Source: Thermoplasmata archaeon (GTDB taxonomy: Archaea > Thermoplasmatota > Thermoplasmata > Lutacidiplasmatales > UBA184). Taken from it: a stretch of 5,013 bases of DNA. How positions within the stretch are numbered: the stretch's first letter is position 1; each line of letters starts with the position of its first letter. Shown piece after piece: positions 1 through 4,864 of this stretch. The stretch is from NCBI GenBank assembly GCA_030039715.1, contig JASHVA010000159.1, forward strand, positions 1-5,013, read 5' to 3'. The translations under genes were made by a program, and so were the position numbers. The notes beneath the pieces are model-generated. The model did no database searches, had not been told where the DNA came from, and worked only from the letters and a program-made list of their open reading frames with translations.

Positions 1-1397
1 CCGACCTCGTCCCAGTGCGTCGTCGGGACCTCGACCGCGACGTCCCGGAGGCTCGACGGCTCGATCTGCTTCAGCGCCTCCTTGAAGTCGGTCTCGGTGA
101 CCTTCATCCGCTCGAGGAGCGAGAGCGGGATCGGCTGGTCGAAGTCGATCTCGGGGAGGTACCGGCGCAGCGCCCGCATCGCCGCCTCCCGGGCGAGCGA
201 GGAGAGGTCGGCGCCGACGAAGCCGTGGCTCAGCGCGGAGAGCTCCTTGAGGAGCTTCTCCCGGTCGCGTTCGCTCCCGTCGATCGGCATTCCCCGCGTG
301 TGGATCTGGAGGATCTCGAGGCGCCCCTCCTGCGTCGGGACCCCGATCTCGATCTCGCGGTCGAACCGGCCGGGCCGCCGGAGCGCGGGGTCGATCGCCT
401 CCTCGCGGTTCGTGGCGGCGATGACGATGACGTTGCCGCGTCCGGAGAGTCCGTCCATCAGCGTGAGCAGCTGGGCGACGACCCGGCGCTCGACCTCGCC
501 GACGACCTCGTCGCGTCGCGGCGCGATCGAATCGAGCTCGTCGATGAAGATCACGCTCGGTGCGTTCTTCTCCGCCTCCTCGAACTTCTCCCGGAGCTCC
601 TTCTCGCTCTCCCCGTAGTACTTGGAGATGATCTCGGGTCCCTGGATGCCGATGAAGTGCGCGCCGGCCTCGTTCGCGACCGCCTTCGCGATCAGGGTCT
701 TGCCGGTCCCGGGCGGCCCGTAGAGGAGCACGCCCTTCGGTGGGGTGATCGCGAGCCGGTCGAACAGCTCCGGGTGCTTCAGCGGCAGCTCGATCATCTC
801 TCGCACGCGCCCGAGCTTCTCCTTGAGGCCTCCGATGTCCTCGTAGGAAACCCGCGGGGCGGCGACCTCCGCCTCGCTGACCGTCTCCTCCTTGATCGTG
901 ATGAGGGTCGCGGGCGCGACCTGGACGATCCCTTTCGGCTGGGTGGCGACGACCATGAACGGCAGCGAGCCGCCCATCAGGAACACCCCCGGGATCACGA
1001 AGACGTCGCCACGGACGAACGGCCGGCGCGCAAGCGCCTTCGCGACGAAGCTCTCGAGGCCGGGGCCGAGGTCCATCCGCGCGCTGCCGGCGTAGATCGG
1101 GGCAATTGTCACGGAGTCGGCGTTCGGGCAGTCCACTCGCTGGACCTGGATGCGGTCGCCGATGCTGACGCCCGCGTTGCGTCGGACGACCGCCTCGATG
1201 CGAACGAGCCCCTTGCCCTCGTCATCGGGCTGCGCGCGGCTGACGATCGCCGGGGTCGACTTGCGGCCGCGGATCTCGACGACATCGCCGAGACCGACCT
1301 TGAGCCGCTGGCGCGTCTGCACGTCGAGCCGCGCCGTACCGAGCCCGATGTCCTGCTGGAACGCTTCGGCCACCCGGAGCGTGACCGCCTCACCCAT
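1..1397 (-). CDS. cdc48: CDC48/VAT-type AAA ATPase (VCP/p97 homologue), C-terminal part beyond window
   Basis: This is an archaeal CDC48 (VAT) unfoldase. The family forms hexameric rings that use ATP to extract and unfold proteins, often feeding them to the proteasome in the cytoplasm. The ATG at 1397 opens MGEAVTLRVAEAFQQDIG, and 465 codons are present. Residues 1-90 form the double-psi-barrel N domain (LDVQTRQRLKVGLGDVVEI) and about 95-170 the second N subdomain. After the linker motif YEDIGGL (185-191) comes the D1 AAA module, with Walker A GPPGTGK (227-233), Walker B VIFIDELD (282-289), sensor-1 ATN (328-330) and the arginine-finger segment RRPGRFDRE (340-348). The reading stops at THWDEVG, where D2 begins, so roughly 260-300 further residues should lie to the left. 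No intact key residue is missing in D1. It lies 29 bases downstream of the DUF72 gene on the same strand. The family assignment is secure. Confidence 0.97.
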   Translation of the reverse strand, partial: MGEAVTLRVAEAFQQDIGLGTARLDVQTRQRLKVGLGDVVEIRGRKSTPAIVSRAQPDDEGKGLVRIEAVVRRNAGVSIGDRIQVQRVDCPNADSVTIAPIYAGSARMDLGPGLESFVAKALARRPFVRGDVFVIPGVFLMGGSLPFMVVATQPKGIVQVAPATLITIKEETVSEAEVAAPRVSYEDIGGLKEKLGRVREMIELPLKHPELFDRLAITPPKGVLLYGPPGTGKTLIAKAVANEAGAHFIGIQGPEIISKYYGESEKELREKFEEAEKNAPSVIFIDELDSIAPRRDEVVGEVERRVVAQLLTLMDGLSGRGNVIVIAATNREEAIDPALRRPGRFDREIEIGVPTQEGRLEILQIHTRGMPIDGSERDREKLLKELSALSHGFVGADLSSLAREAAMRALRRYLPEIDFDQPIPLSLLERMKVTETDFKEALKQIEPSSLRDVAVEVPTTHWDEV

Positions 1398-1426
1398 CGC
1401 CGAAGGATATTGGACCCGGGCGCGGT

Positions 1427-1434
1427 CTAAAAGC
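1427..1434 (-). promoter_or_regulatory. TATA-like box for cdc48, inside the end of the DUF72 gene
   Basis: On the minus strand the sequence reads GCTTTTAG, an A/T island in very GC-rich surroundings. Its centre lies about 33 bases before the cdc48 ATG, so transcription would start only a few bases before the start codon or at it. It consists of the final Phe codon and TAG stop of the upstream DUF72 gene with flanking bases. There is no clear Shine-Dalgarno sequence before the cdc48 ATG, which fits a leaderless or near-leaderless mRNA. The call is by position and composition only. Confidence 0.5.
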
Positions 1435-2272
1435 GTTCCTCTCGTGCGGACGGCCCGTCGGGGCCGGTGTCGCCGAGCGTCCGCTGGCCGGCGTCCCGCG
1501 CCGCGCGCCCGAGATCCGGGGCGGGGAGACCCAGCGTCTCCGCGAGCGCGGCCACGGTCGCCGGCCCGAATCCCATGAAGTGGTTGTTCGAGTACCCGTA
1601 GATCGCGCCCACCGACCGGGCCTCGTCCCGGAACCGATCGCGCATCCGTTCGAGGTCGGTACGTCGGTCCCGCTGGATCCGGTCGAAGCGGGTCAGGGCG
1701 CGGTCGCCGACCAGACGGGCATAGACGAAGTCGCCGGTGACCCAGGCCGGGGGCTCGGTGCCGGGGACCACCGACCAGACGAGGGCCGCCCCGCGACCCT
1801 CGAGCATCGCCCGGGTCGAGGGAACCCACCACGAGCCGTGCCGCAGTTCGACGGCGAGAGAGAACTCCTGCGGGACGTCCGTGAGCAATCGCTCGAGGCG
1901 GGGCGCGCCCGAGGGAGCCCGGAACGACGCCGGGAACTGGAGGACGAGCGGACCGAGCTTCGCGGCGGCGCGGAGGGGGGACAGGGCGTCCAGGAACCGC
2001 GCGAGCACCGCGGCGCCGGCGGCCGGGTCGTCTTCGTGCGTGACGTCGCGGGGGACCTTGAGCGAGAAGCGGAACCCTTCCGGAGTCCGCTCGGCCCACC
2101 GGCGCGTGAGGTACGCGTTGGGGGCGCGGTAGAAGCTCGAGTCGACCTCCACGGTCCGGAAGACCCGCGCGTACCGTTCCAGGAACTCCCCGGGCGGCGT
2201 ACCCGCGGGATAGAACGGACCGACCCAGTCGTCGTACGCCCAGCCGGAACAGCCGAGCCAGAACTCGGGCAT
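1427..2272 (-). CDS. DUF72 (YecE-like) family protein
   Basis: This 281-residue protein belongs to the DUF72/YecE family, a widespread TIM-barrel-like fold of unknown biochemical role. Visible family signatures are the N-terminal GCSGWAYDDWVGPFYP (7-22), TVEVDSSFYRAP (40-51), the FRFSLKVPRDVTHE strand (67-80), KLGPLVLQFP (105-114), the ELRHGSWW motif (142-149) and the C-terminal GYSNNHFMGFGPATVAAL (226-243). The usual ExRH and NNH motifs are thus present, but the strand that normally reads RLHG is RLVG here (186-189), losing the histidine. The last 30 residues are a low-complexity, charged tail. Length is normal or slightly long for the family. It precedes cdc48 by 29 bases in the same direction and is divergent from the gene at 2380. 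The ATG at 2272 is chosen because the conserved core begins immediately after it. Family sure, function unknown. Confidence 0.9.
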   Translation of the reverse strand: MPEFWLGCSGWAYDDWVGPFYPAGTPPGEFLERYARVFRTVEVDSSFYRAPNAYLTRRWAERTPEGFRFSLKVPRDVTHEDDPAAGAAVLARFLDALSPLRAAAKLGPLVLQFPASFRAPSGAPRLERLLTDVPQEFSLAVELRHGSWWVPSTRAMLEGRGAALVWSVVPGTEPPAWVTGDFVYARLVGDRALTRFDRIQRDRRTDLERMRDRFRDEARSVGAIYGYSNNHFMGFGPATVAALAETLGLPAPDLGRAARDAGQRTLGDTGPDGPSAREERF

Positions 2273-2303
2273 CCGCGCGGCACTCCCCTCGCCGGAAGAT
2301 GAC

Positions 2304-2311
2304 GGTTATCC
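2304..2311 (-). promoter_or_regulatory. Possible TATA-like box for the DUF72 gene
   Basis: The minus strand reads GGATAACC about 35 bases before the DUF72 ATG. This is the most A/T-rich short stretch in the expected place, and transcription from it would give a leader of about 10 bases. A GGGGAG stretch at 2283-2288 (minus strand) could act as a weak ribosome binding site, but it would lie at the very 5' end of such an mRNA. This is weak support based on position only. Confidence 0.35.
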
Positions 2312-2350
2312 TTCGCCCGCGACGCGCGCCGTGCGGCAGGAGCGGAACCC

Positions 2351-2358
2351 AGATATCC
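2351..2358 (+). promoter_or_regulatory. TATA-like box for the 304-residue gene
   Basis: AGATATCC is centred about 26 bases before the ATG at 2380. That is the spacing at which an archaeal TATA box puts the transcription start on or next to the start codon. This supports 2380 as the true start and argues against the in-frame ATG at 2299, which lies upstream of the box. With the minus-strand box at 2304-2311 it makes the 107-base gap a divergent promoter region. Confidence 0.55.
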
Positions 2359-2379
2359 CCCGCCCCGGTCCAACGAGCG

Positions 2380-3294
2380 ATGAACCGCGCGGCGCCGCCC
2401 TCCTCGGTGCTCGGTCGCCTCCTCGAGGCCGCCGGCTACCGGGTCGAGGGGCGGGGCGACGCGACGCTCGCGGTCCGGGCGCGGGACCATCGGGCCGTGG
2501 TGATCACGGTCGCGAGTCGGTCCCCGGCCGAGGTCGACCGCTGGTTCCCCGGGGACTCGGTCCACCGGACGATCGTCTACGACGACGACCCCGGCGCGAC
2601 CGCGCGGGCCCTCGCGGCGGACCGGGGGATCGAGGTGCTGGAACCGTCGACGCTCGGTAGCGCGCTCGCCGAACTCCTCCTTCCGTCACCGCACGAAGCG
2701 GCGCCGATCGCCCCCTGGGCCGCGGACGACGCGCAACTCTTCCCTCCCCTCGCCGTCCTGCCGGAAGGCGAGCGGGTCGTCCGTCCCCGAGTCGGCCGGG
2801 CCGAGGCCGAGGCCCTGGCGGGGATCGACGCTTCGCGCTACACCCTCCGGCTCGTACCGTTCTTCGTCGCACCGTACCGGGTCCGGCCGTCCTCTCCCTA
2901 CGGCGCGCCCGGCTCGGTCGTCCGTCGGCTGGTCGCCGTGAACGCCGTGGCCCGCCGGGCCGAGGTCTGGGACGAGGCCGACCGGGAGCTGGTCGCGGAG
3001 ATCGACGAGCCCCACCAGCGGCTCATCCCCCAGATCGGGGAGGCGCAGGCCGCGACGATCGCGACGGACGCCGTCCGGCGGCATCATACCGTCGACGTGG
3101 AGCACACGGAGCAGCACGGAGGCGCGCTCGTGATCGAGACGCGCCGGATGCTGCCCTCCACGGACGACCTCCGGCTGGGTCCCATGGCGCTCCTCTACGT
3201 GCCGTTCTGGTACGCCGAGGGCGCCGACGGGCGGGTCGTGCTCGACGCCGTCACCGGCCGCCGCGTGTCGTCACCGGACGGGACCAGCGGCTGA
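2380..3294 (+). CDS. Unrecognised archaeal protein; possible inactive nuclease-like N-terminus
   Basis: I do not recognise this 304-residue protein as a named family. Residues about 9-101 alternate helix and strand (VLGRLLEAAGYRVEGRGDA, AVVITVAS, RTIVYDDD, ALAADRGIEVLEPSTLGSALAELLL). This order resembles the Mrr/restriction-endonuclease-like fold, but the place where E/Q-x-K would sit reads VITVAS, so a nuclease of that type would be inactive. Residues 102-150 look like a linker. The C-terminal half has two similar blocks: LVPFFVAPYRV (158-168) followed by RRLVAVNAVARRAEVWD (182-198), and LLYVPFWYAEG (271-281) followed by GRVVLDAVTGRRVSS (284-298). There is no signal peptide, membrane segment or Cys cluster. 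The ATG at 2380 is preferred over the one at 2299 because a TATA-like box lies 26 bases before it. It is divergent from the DUF72 gene and followed by the hydrolase gene after 41 bases. Coding status is likely, function unknown. Confidence 0.8.
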   Translation: MNRAAPPSSVLGRLLEAAGYRVEGRGDATLAVRARDHRAVVITVASRSPAEVDRWFPGDSVHRTIVYDDDPGATARALAADRGIEVLEPSTLGSALAELLLPSPHEAAPIAPWAADDAQLFPPLAVLPEGERVVRPRVGRAEAEALAGIDASRYTLRLVPFFVAPYRVRPSSPYGAPGSVVRRLVAVNAVARRAEVWDEADRELVAEIDEPHQRLIPQIGEAQAATIATDAVRRHHTVDVEHTEQHGGALVIETRRMLPSTDDLRLGPMALLYVPFWYAEGADGRVVLDAVTGRRVSSPDGTSG

Positions 3295-3306
3295 ACGCAC
3301 CTACCG

Positions 3307-3314
3307 TCAAATAC
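3307..3314 (+). promoter_or_regulatory. TATA-like box for the MBL hydrolase-cgi121 operon
   Basis: TCAAATAC, the only A/T-rich stretch in the 41-base gap, is centred about 25 bases before the GTG at 3336. This supports a leaderless mRNA beginning at that GTG and a transcription unit separate from the gene upstream. No Shine-Dalgarno-like sequence precedes the GTG. Confidence 0.55.
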
Positions 3315-3335
3315 GCTCCACCGTTCGAGCCGCCC

Positions 3336-3947
3336 GTGCTCCTCGACCAATTCCGCATCGGCCCCTATCTCAATTTCACCTACCTCGTCGCCGAGGAGGA
3401 GGGGGGCCAGGGCGTCGTGATCGATCCCTCGTTCGGGATCGACCCGGTCCTCTCCGCGATCGACGAGCGGCGCGTCAAGGTCCGGTACATCCTCAACACG
3501 CACAGTCACCCGGATCACGTCGCGGGCAACCAGGACGTTCGGGACCGGACGGGGGCGAAGGTCGTGGCGCACCGGGTCGCGCCGCTCCACCAGGACGTAT
3601 CGGTCGACGACGGCGACGGTTTCGCGGCCGGGGGGCTCAAGTTCCAGGTCGCCCACACACCGGGACACACGAAGGACAGCGTCCTCTACCTCTTCGAGGG
3701 GAACGTCGCGACGGGCGACACGCTCTTTGTCGGGGAGTGCGGCCGCACCGACCTCCCGGGCAGCGACCCGTCCGAGATGTACGATAGTCTCCTCCGTCGC
3801 GTCGTCGCGCTCGACGACGCGCTGGTCGTCCTCCCGGGACACGACTACGGCCCGACCCCGACCTCCACGATCGGGCGCGAGAAGCGGGAGAACTACACGC
3901 TGCAGCCCCGGACGCGTGAGGAGTTCCTCCGCTTCCTGAAGGAGTAG
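3336..3947 (+). CDS. Metallo-beta-lactamase-fold hydrolase, glyoxalase II / persulfide dioxygenase-like
   Basis: This 203-residue cytoplasmic metallohydrolase shows the complete MBL ligand set: THSHPDH (55-61; H56, H58, D60, H61), HTPGHT (107-112; H111), GDTL (127-130; D128) and LPGHDYG (166-172; H169). The segment GECGRTDLPG (133-142) and the ending TSTIGREKRENYTL are typical of the glyoxalase II/ETHE1 branch. In ETHE1 persulfide dioxygenases a single iron is held by two His and one Asp, equivalent to H56, H111 and D128 here. The C-terminal glutathione-binding domain of classical glyoxalase II is absent, and no rhodanese domain is fused. The substrate (a thioester or a persulfide of a non-glutathione thiol) is therefore open. 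The start is a GTG with a TATA-like box 25 bases before it. Cgi121 follows 8 bases after the stop, so the two are probably one operon. Fold sure, substrate unsure. Confidence 0.92.
   Translation: MLLDQFRIGPYLNFTYLVAEEEGGQGVVIDPSFGIDPVLSAIDERRVKVRYILNTHSHPDHVAGNQDVRDRTGAKVVAHRVAPLHQDVSVDDGDGFAAGGLKFQVAHTPGHTKDSVLYLFEGNVATGDTLFVGECGRTDLPGSDPSEMYDSLLRRVVALDDALVVLPGHDYGPTPTSTIGREKRENYTLQPRTREEFLRFLKE
3939..3944 (+). promoter_or_regulatory. Possible ribosome binding site for cgi121
   Basis: AAGGAG ends 11 bases before the cgi121 ATG and overlaps the last codons of the hydrolase gene. Unlike the first genes of the transcription units here, this internal gene cannot be leaderless if it is co-transcribed, so a Shine-Dalgarno sequence is expected. 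The spacing is on the long side, and the same bases encode Lys-Glu of the hydrolase, so chance is possible. Confidence 0.4.
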
Positions 3948-3955
3948 GCCCCGCG

Positions 3956-4522
3956 ATGCCCCCACTTCCGCCGCCGGAGGACCGTACGCTCCGCGCCGTC
4001 GGGGCGCGCCGTCGGCGGGCGGGCGTCCCCGACGTGGCCGCGTTCGTGCGGACCCTGCGCACGATCTCCCGGGAGTCGGAGGCGCTCGTCGCGGTCTTCG
4101 ACGCGCGGGCGATCGCCGGCGAGCGCCATCTCTACTCCGCCTGGGCTCACCTCGGTCGGGCACGGGGACGGGGGGAAAGCCGGCTCCGGGAGCGCGGCGC
4201 GGAGCTCGCCCTGTACGTCGCCGGCGACGACCAACTCCCGCGGGCCCTCGAGAAGGTCGGGGTGTCGGCGGGAACGGAGGAGTTCGTCGTCGTCGCCGAG
4301 AAGCCCCTCGTACCCGAAGAGCTCCTTCCGCGGTTCGAGCTCGAAGCCGACCCCCGGGCGTACCCGCGCGCACCGGACGTCGCGACCCTCGAGCGGCTCG
4401 GGATCGGAGCGGCCGAGCGTGCCGCCGTTCCGCCGGCGGCTTGGGAAGGGCTCGTCCTCGAGCGGGTCGCGCTCGTCGAGCTCTCGGCGCCCGCCGGCCG
4501 CGCTTCGGCGCCAAAGCCATAA
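3956..4522 (+). CDS. cgi121: KEOPS complex subunit Cgi121
   Basis: This 188-residue protein matches the archaeal KEOPS subunit Cgi121. KEOPS (Kae1, Bud32, Cgi121, Pcc1) transfers threonylcarbamoyl to A37 of tRNAs that read ANN codons, making t6A. Cgi121 binds Bud32 and helps hold the tRNA 3' end. The recognisable core is VAVFDARAIAGERHLYSAWAH (45-65), with the conserved HL at 58-59, then the segment at 79-103 containing ERGAELALYVAGDDQLPRAL and the GV turn (102-103), and the strand EEFVVVAE (108-115). This is the usual pattern of a helix with HL..A, then E-L-x-x-Y-x-x-G-x-x-Q. The protein is longer than the typical 145-160 residues, with an Arg-rich N-terminus and an extra C-terminal segment (about 130-188). 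The start ATG lies 8 bases after the hydrolase stop, and the stop TAA lies 40 bases before tRNA-Gly. The other KEOPS genes are not in view. Confidence 0.85.
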   Translation: MPPLPPPEDRTLRAVGARRRRAGVPDVAAFVRTLRTISRESEALVAVFDARAIAGERHLYSAWAHLGRARGRGESRLRERGAELALYVAGDDQLPRALEKVGVSAGTEEFVVVAEKPLVPEELLPRFELEADPRAYPRAPDVATLERLGIGAAERAAVPPAAWEGLVLERVALVELSAPAGRASAPKP

Positions 4523-4524
4523 CC
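4517..4524 (+). promoter_or_regulatory. Weak TATA-like box for tRNA-Gly, over the cgi121 stop codon
   Basis: CCATAACC includes the TAA stop of cgi121 and is the only A/T-leaning stretch in front of tRNA-Gly. Transcription would begin near 4545, giving a leader of about 18 bases. The match is poor, and read-through from the cgi121 operon is an equal possibility. Confidence 0.3.
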
Positions 4525-4544
4525 CCGGGGAACGGTCGGCCGGA

Positions 4545-4558
4545 CCGCCCGCGGGCGG
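4545..4558 (+). repeat. Perfect 14-base GC palindrome before tRNA-Gly
   Basis: CCGCCCGCGGGCGG reads the same on both strands and ends 4 bases before the tRNA-Gly gene. It could form a short hairpin in a tRNA leader or be a protein site. In DNA of this GC content such a palindrome may also arise by chance. Confidence 0.35.
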
Positions 4559-4562
4559 CCGT

Positions 4563-4663
4563 GCAGGTGTAATCTAGCGGTAGGATGTCAGCCCTCCAAG
4601 CTGACCACCCGGGTTCGAATCGGCGGACCGGAACGATCCGCCGCGAGTCTCCCGGCACCTGCA
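4563..4663 (+). tRNA. trnG: tRNA-Gly (anticodon UCC) with a 30-base T-loop intron
   Basis: All four arms can be drawn. The acceptor GCAGGTG (4563-4569) pairs with CACCTGC (4656-4662), with discriminator A4663. The D-arm ATCT-AGCGGTA-GGAT spans 4572-4586. The anticodon stem TCAGC/GCTGA (4588-4592/4600-4604) closes the loop CCTCCAA, giving anticodon TCC at 4595-4597, which reads GGA glycine codons. The variable region is CCAC, and the T stem CCGGG (4609-4613) pairs with CCCGG (4651-4655). The T-loop TTCGAAT is broken by an intron after its sixth base; splicing gives a normal 71-nt tRNA. CCA is not encoded: C74 and C75 are followed by T. The two bases before the gene (GT) can pair with A73 and C74, extending the acceptor helix to 9 bp in the precursor. 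It lies 40 bases after cgi121. Confidence 0.93.
4620..4649 (+). other. tRNA intron in the T-loop (position 59/60) with canonical bulge-helix-bulge
   Basis: The precursor folds into a full bulge-helix-bulge, the substrate of archaeal splicing endonuclease. The outer helix is the T stem itself (4609-4613 with 4651-4655). The central 4-bp helix is TTCG (4614-4617) with CGAG (4644-4647), including one T-G pair. The two 3-base bulges are AAT (4618-4620) and TCT (4648-4650). The inner helix is CGGCGGA (4621-4627) with TCCGCCG (4637-4643), closed by a 9-base loop. Cutting after the second base of each bulge removes 4620-4649 and joins TTCGAA to TCCCGG. This restores a 7-base T-loop and a fully paired 5-bp T stem. 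The motif is canonical in shape but sits far from the usual 37/38 site. The fold is read directly from the sequence; splicing itself is inferred. Confidence 0.88.
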
Positions 4664-4682
4664 CCTCCCGCCCGTCCGCGGG

Positions 4683-4697
4683 TCGCCCGGGGGGCGA
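4683..4697 (+). other. Short GC hairpin between the two tRNA genes
   Basis: TCGCCC (4683-4688) pairs with GGGCGA (4692-4697) around GGG. It is followed within a few bases by TTTATT. It could help to end the tRNA-Gly transcript, or be chance in GC-rich DNA. The following A/T stretch is better explained as the promoter of tRNA-Ser. Confidence 0.3.
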
Positions 4698-4700
4698 GGG

Positions 4701-4706
4701 TTTATT
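4701..4706 (+). promoter_or_regulatory. TATA box for tRNA-Ser
   Basis: TTTATT stands out in GC-rich surroundings, centred 29 bases before the first base of tRNA-Ser. It would start transcription within a few bases of the mature 5' end. tRNA-Ser therefore appears to be transcribed independently of tRNA-Gly. Confidence 0.65.
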
Positions 4707-4732
4707 CCGACGACCCCGCTCCGGCTGCTCGC

Positions 4733-4816
4733 GCTGAGGTAGCCTAGCCCGGTAAGGCGCCAGCCTTGAAAGCTGGTGGCGCTTGCGCCGCGGGAGTTCA
4801 AATCTCCCCCTCAGCG
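4733..4816 (+). tRNA. trnS: tRNA-Ser (anticodon UGA)
   Basis: This is a complete class II tRNA of 84 nt without an intron. The acceptor GCTGAGG (4733-4739) pairs with CCTCAGC (4809-4815), and the discriminator is G4816, the serine identity base. The D stem is GCC/GGC (4742-4744/4756-4758). The anticodon stem CCAGC/GCTGG (4760-4764/4772-4776) closes the loop CTTGAAA, with anticodon TGA at 4767-4769, which reads UCA codons. The long variable arm characteristic of tRNA-Ser is GGCGC-TT-GCGCC (4778-4789). The T-arm is GGGAG-TTCAAAT-CTCCC (4792-4808). CCA is not encoded: CTCC follows G73. As in the neighbouring tRNA-Gly, two bases of leader (GC, 4731-4732) pair with G73 and C74, making a 9-bp helix in the precursor. 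A TATA box lies 29 bases upstream. Confidence 0.96.
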
Positions 4817-4832
4817 CTCCCGCGAATCCGGG

Positions 4833-4838
4833 TTATAT
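4833..4838 (+). promoter_or_regulatory. TATA box for mutS
   Basis: TTATAT is centred about 29 bases before the mutS ATG and is the best TATA match in the window. It implies a transcription start within a few bases of the ATG. No Shine-Dalgarno sequence lies between, so translation is probably leaderless. Confidence 0.65.
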
Positions 4839-4864
4839 GCGATTTCCGGCTCGGCCGCCTTCCG

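Noticed and set aside
15..1430. 471-codon plus-strand open frame
   Set aside because: It is antisense to cdc48, whose frame shows every family motif. Its product is a low-complexity Arg/Asp/Leu string with no domain, as expected from a stop-poor GC-rich complement.
1580..2302. 240-codon plus-strand and 290-codon minus-strand (1693-2565) open frames
   Set aside because: Both are other-frame readings of the DUF72 gene region, which has clear family motifs in its own frame.
2299..2379. Upstream in-frame ATG adding 27 residues to the 304-residue protein
   Set aside because: The TATA-like box at 2351-2358 lies inside this extension and 26 bases before the ATG at 2380. The added residues are Arg/Pro-rich and look non-coding.
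4609..4663. tRNA-Gly as a degenerate pseudogene with a damaged T-arm
   Set aside because: Both T-stem halves and all loop bases are intact, and the inserted bases form a complete bulge-helix-bulge with exact 3-4-3 geometry. This fits a spliced intron, not decay.
3195..4664. 489-codon minus-strand open frame
   Set aside because: It covers the complement of the hydrolase, cgi121 and tRNA-Gly, all well supported on the plus strand. The product is Arg/Pro-rich without recognisable motifs.
4683..4706. Hairpin plus TTTATT as a bacterial-type intrinsic terminator
   Set aside because: The A/T stretch is short, not a pure T-run, and sits at the ideal distance to be the tRNA-Ser TATA box. A short GC stem is expected by chance here.
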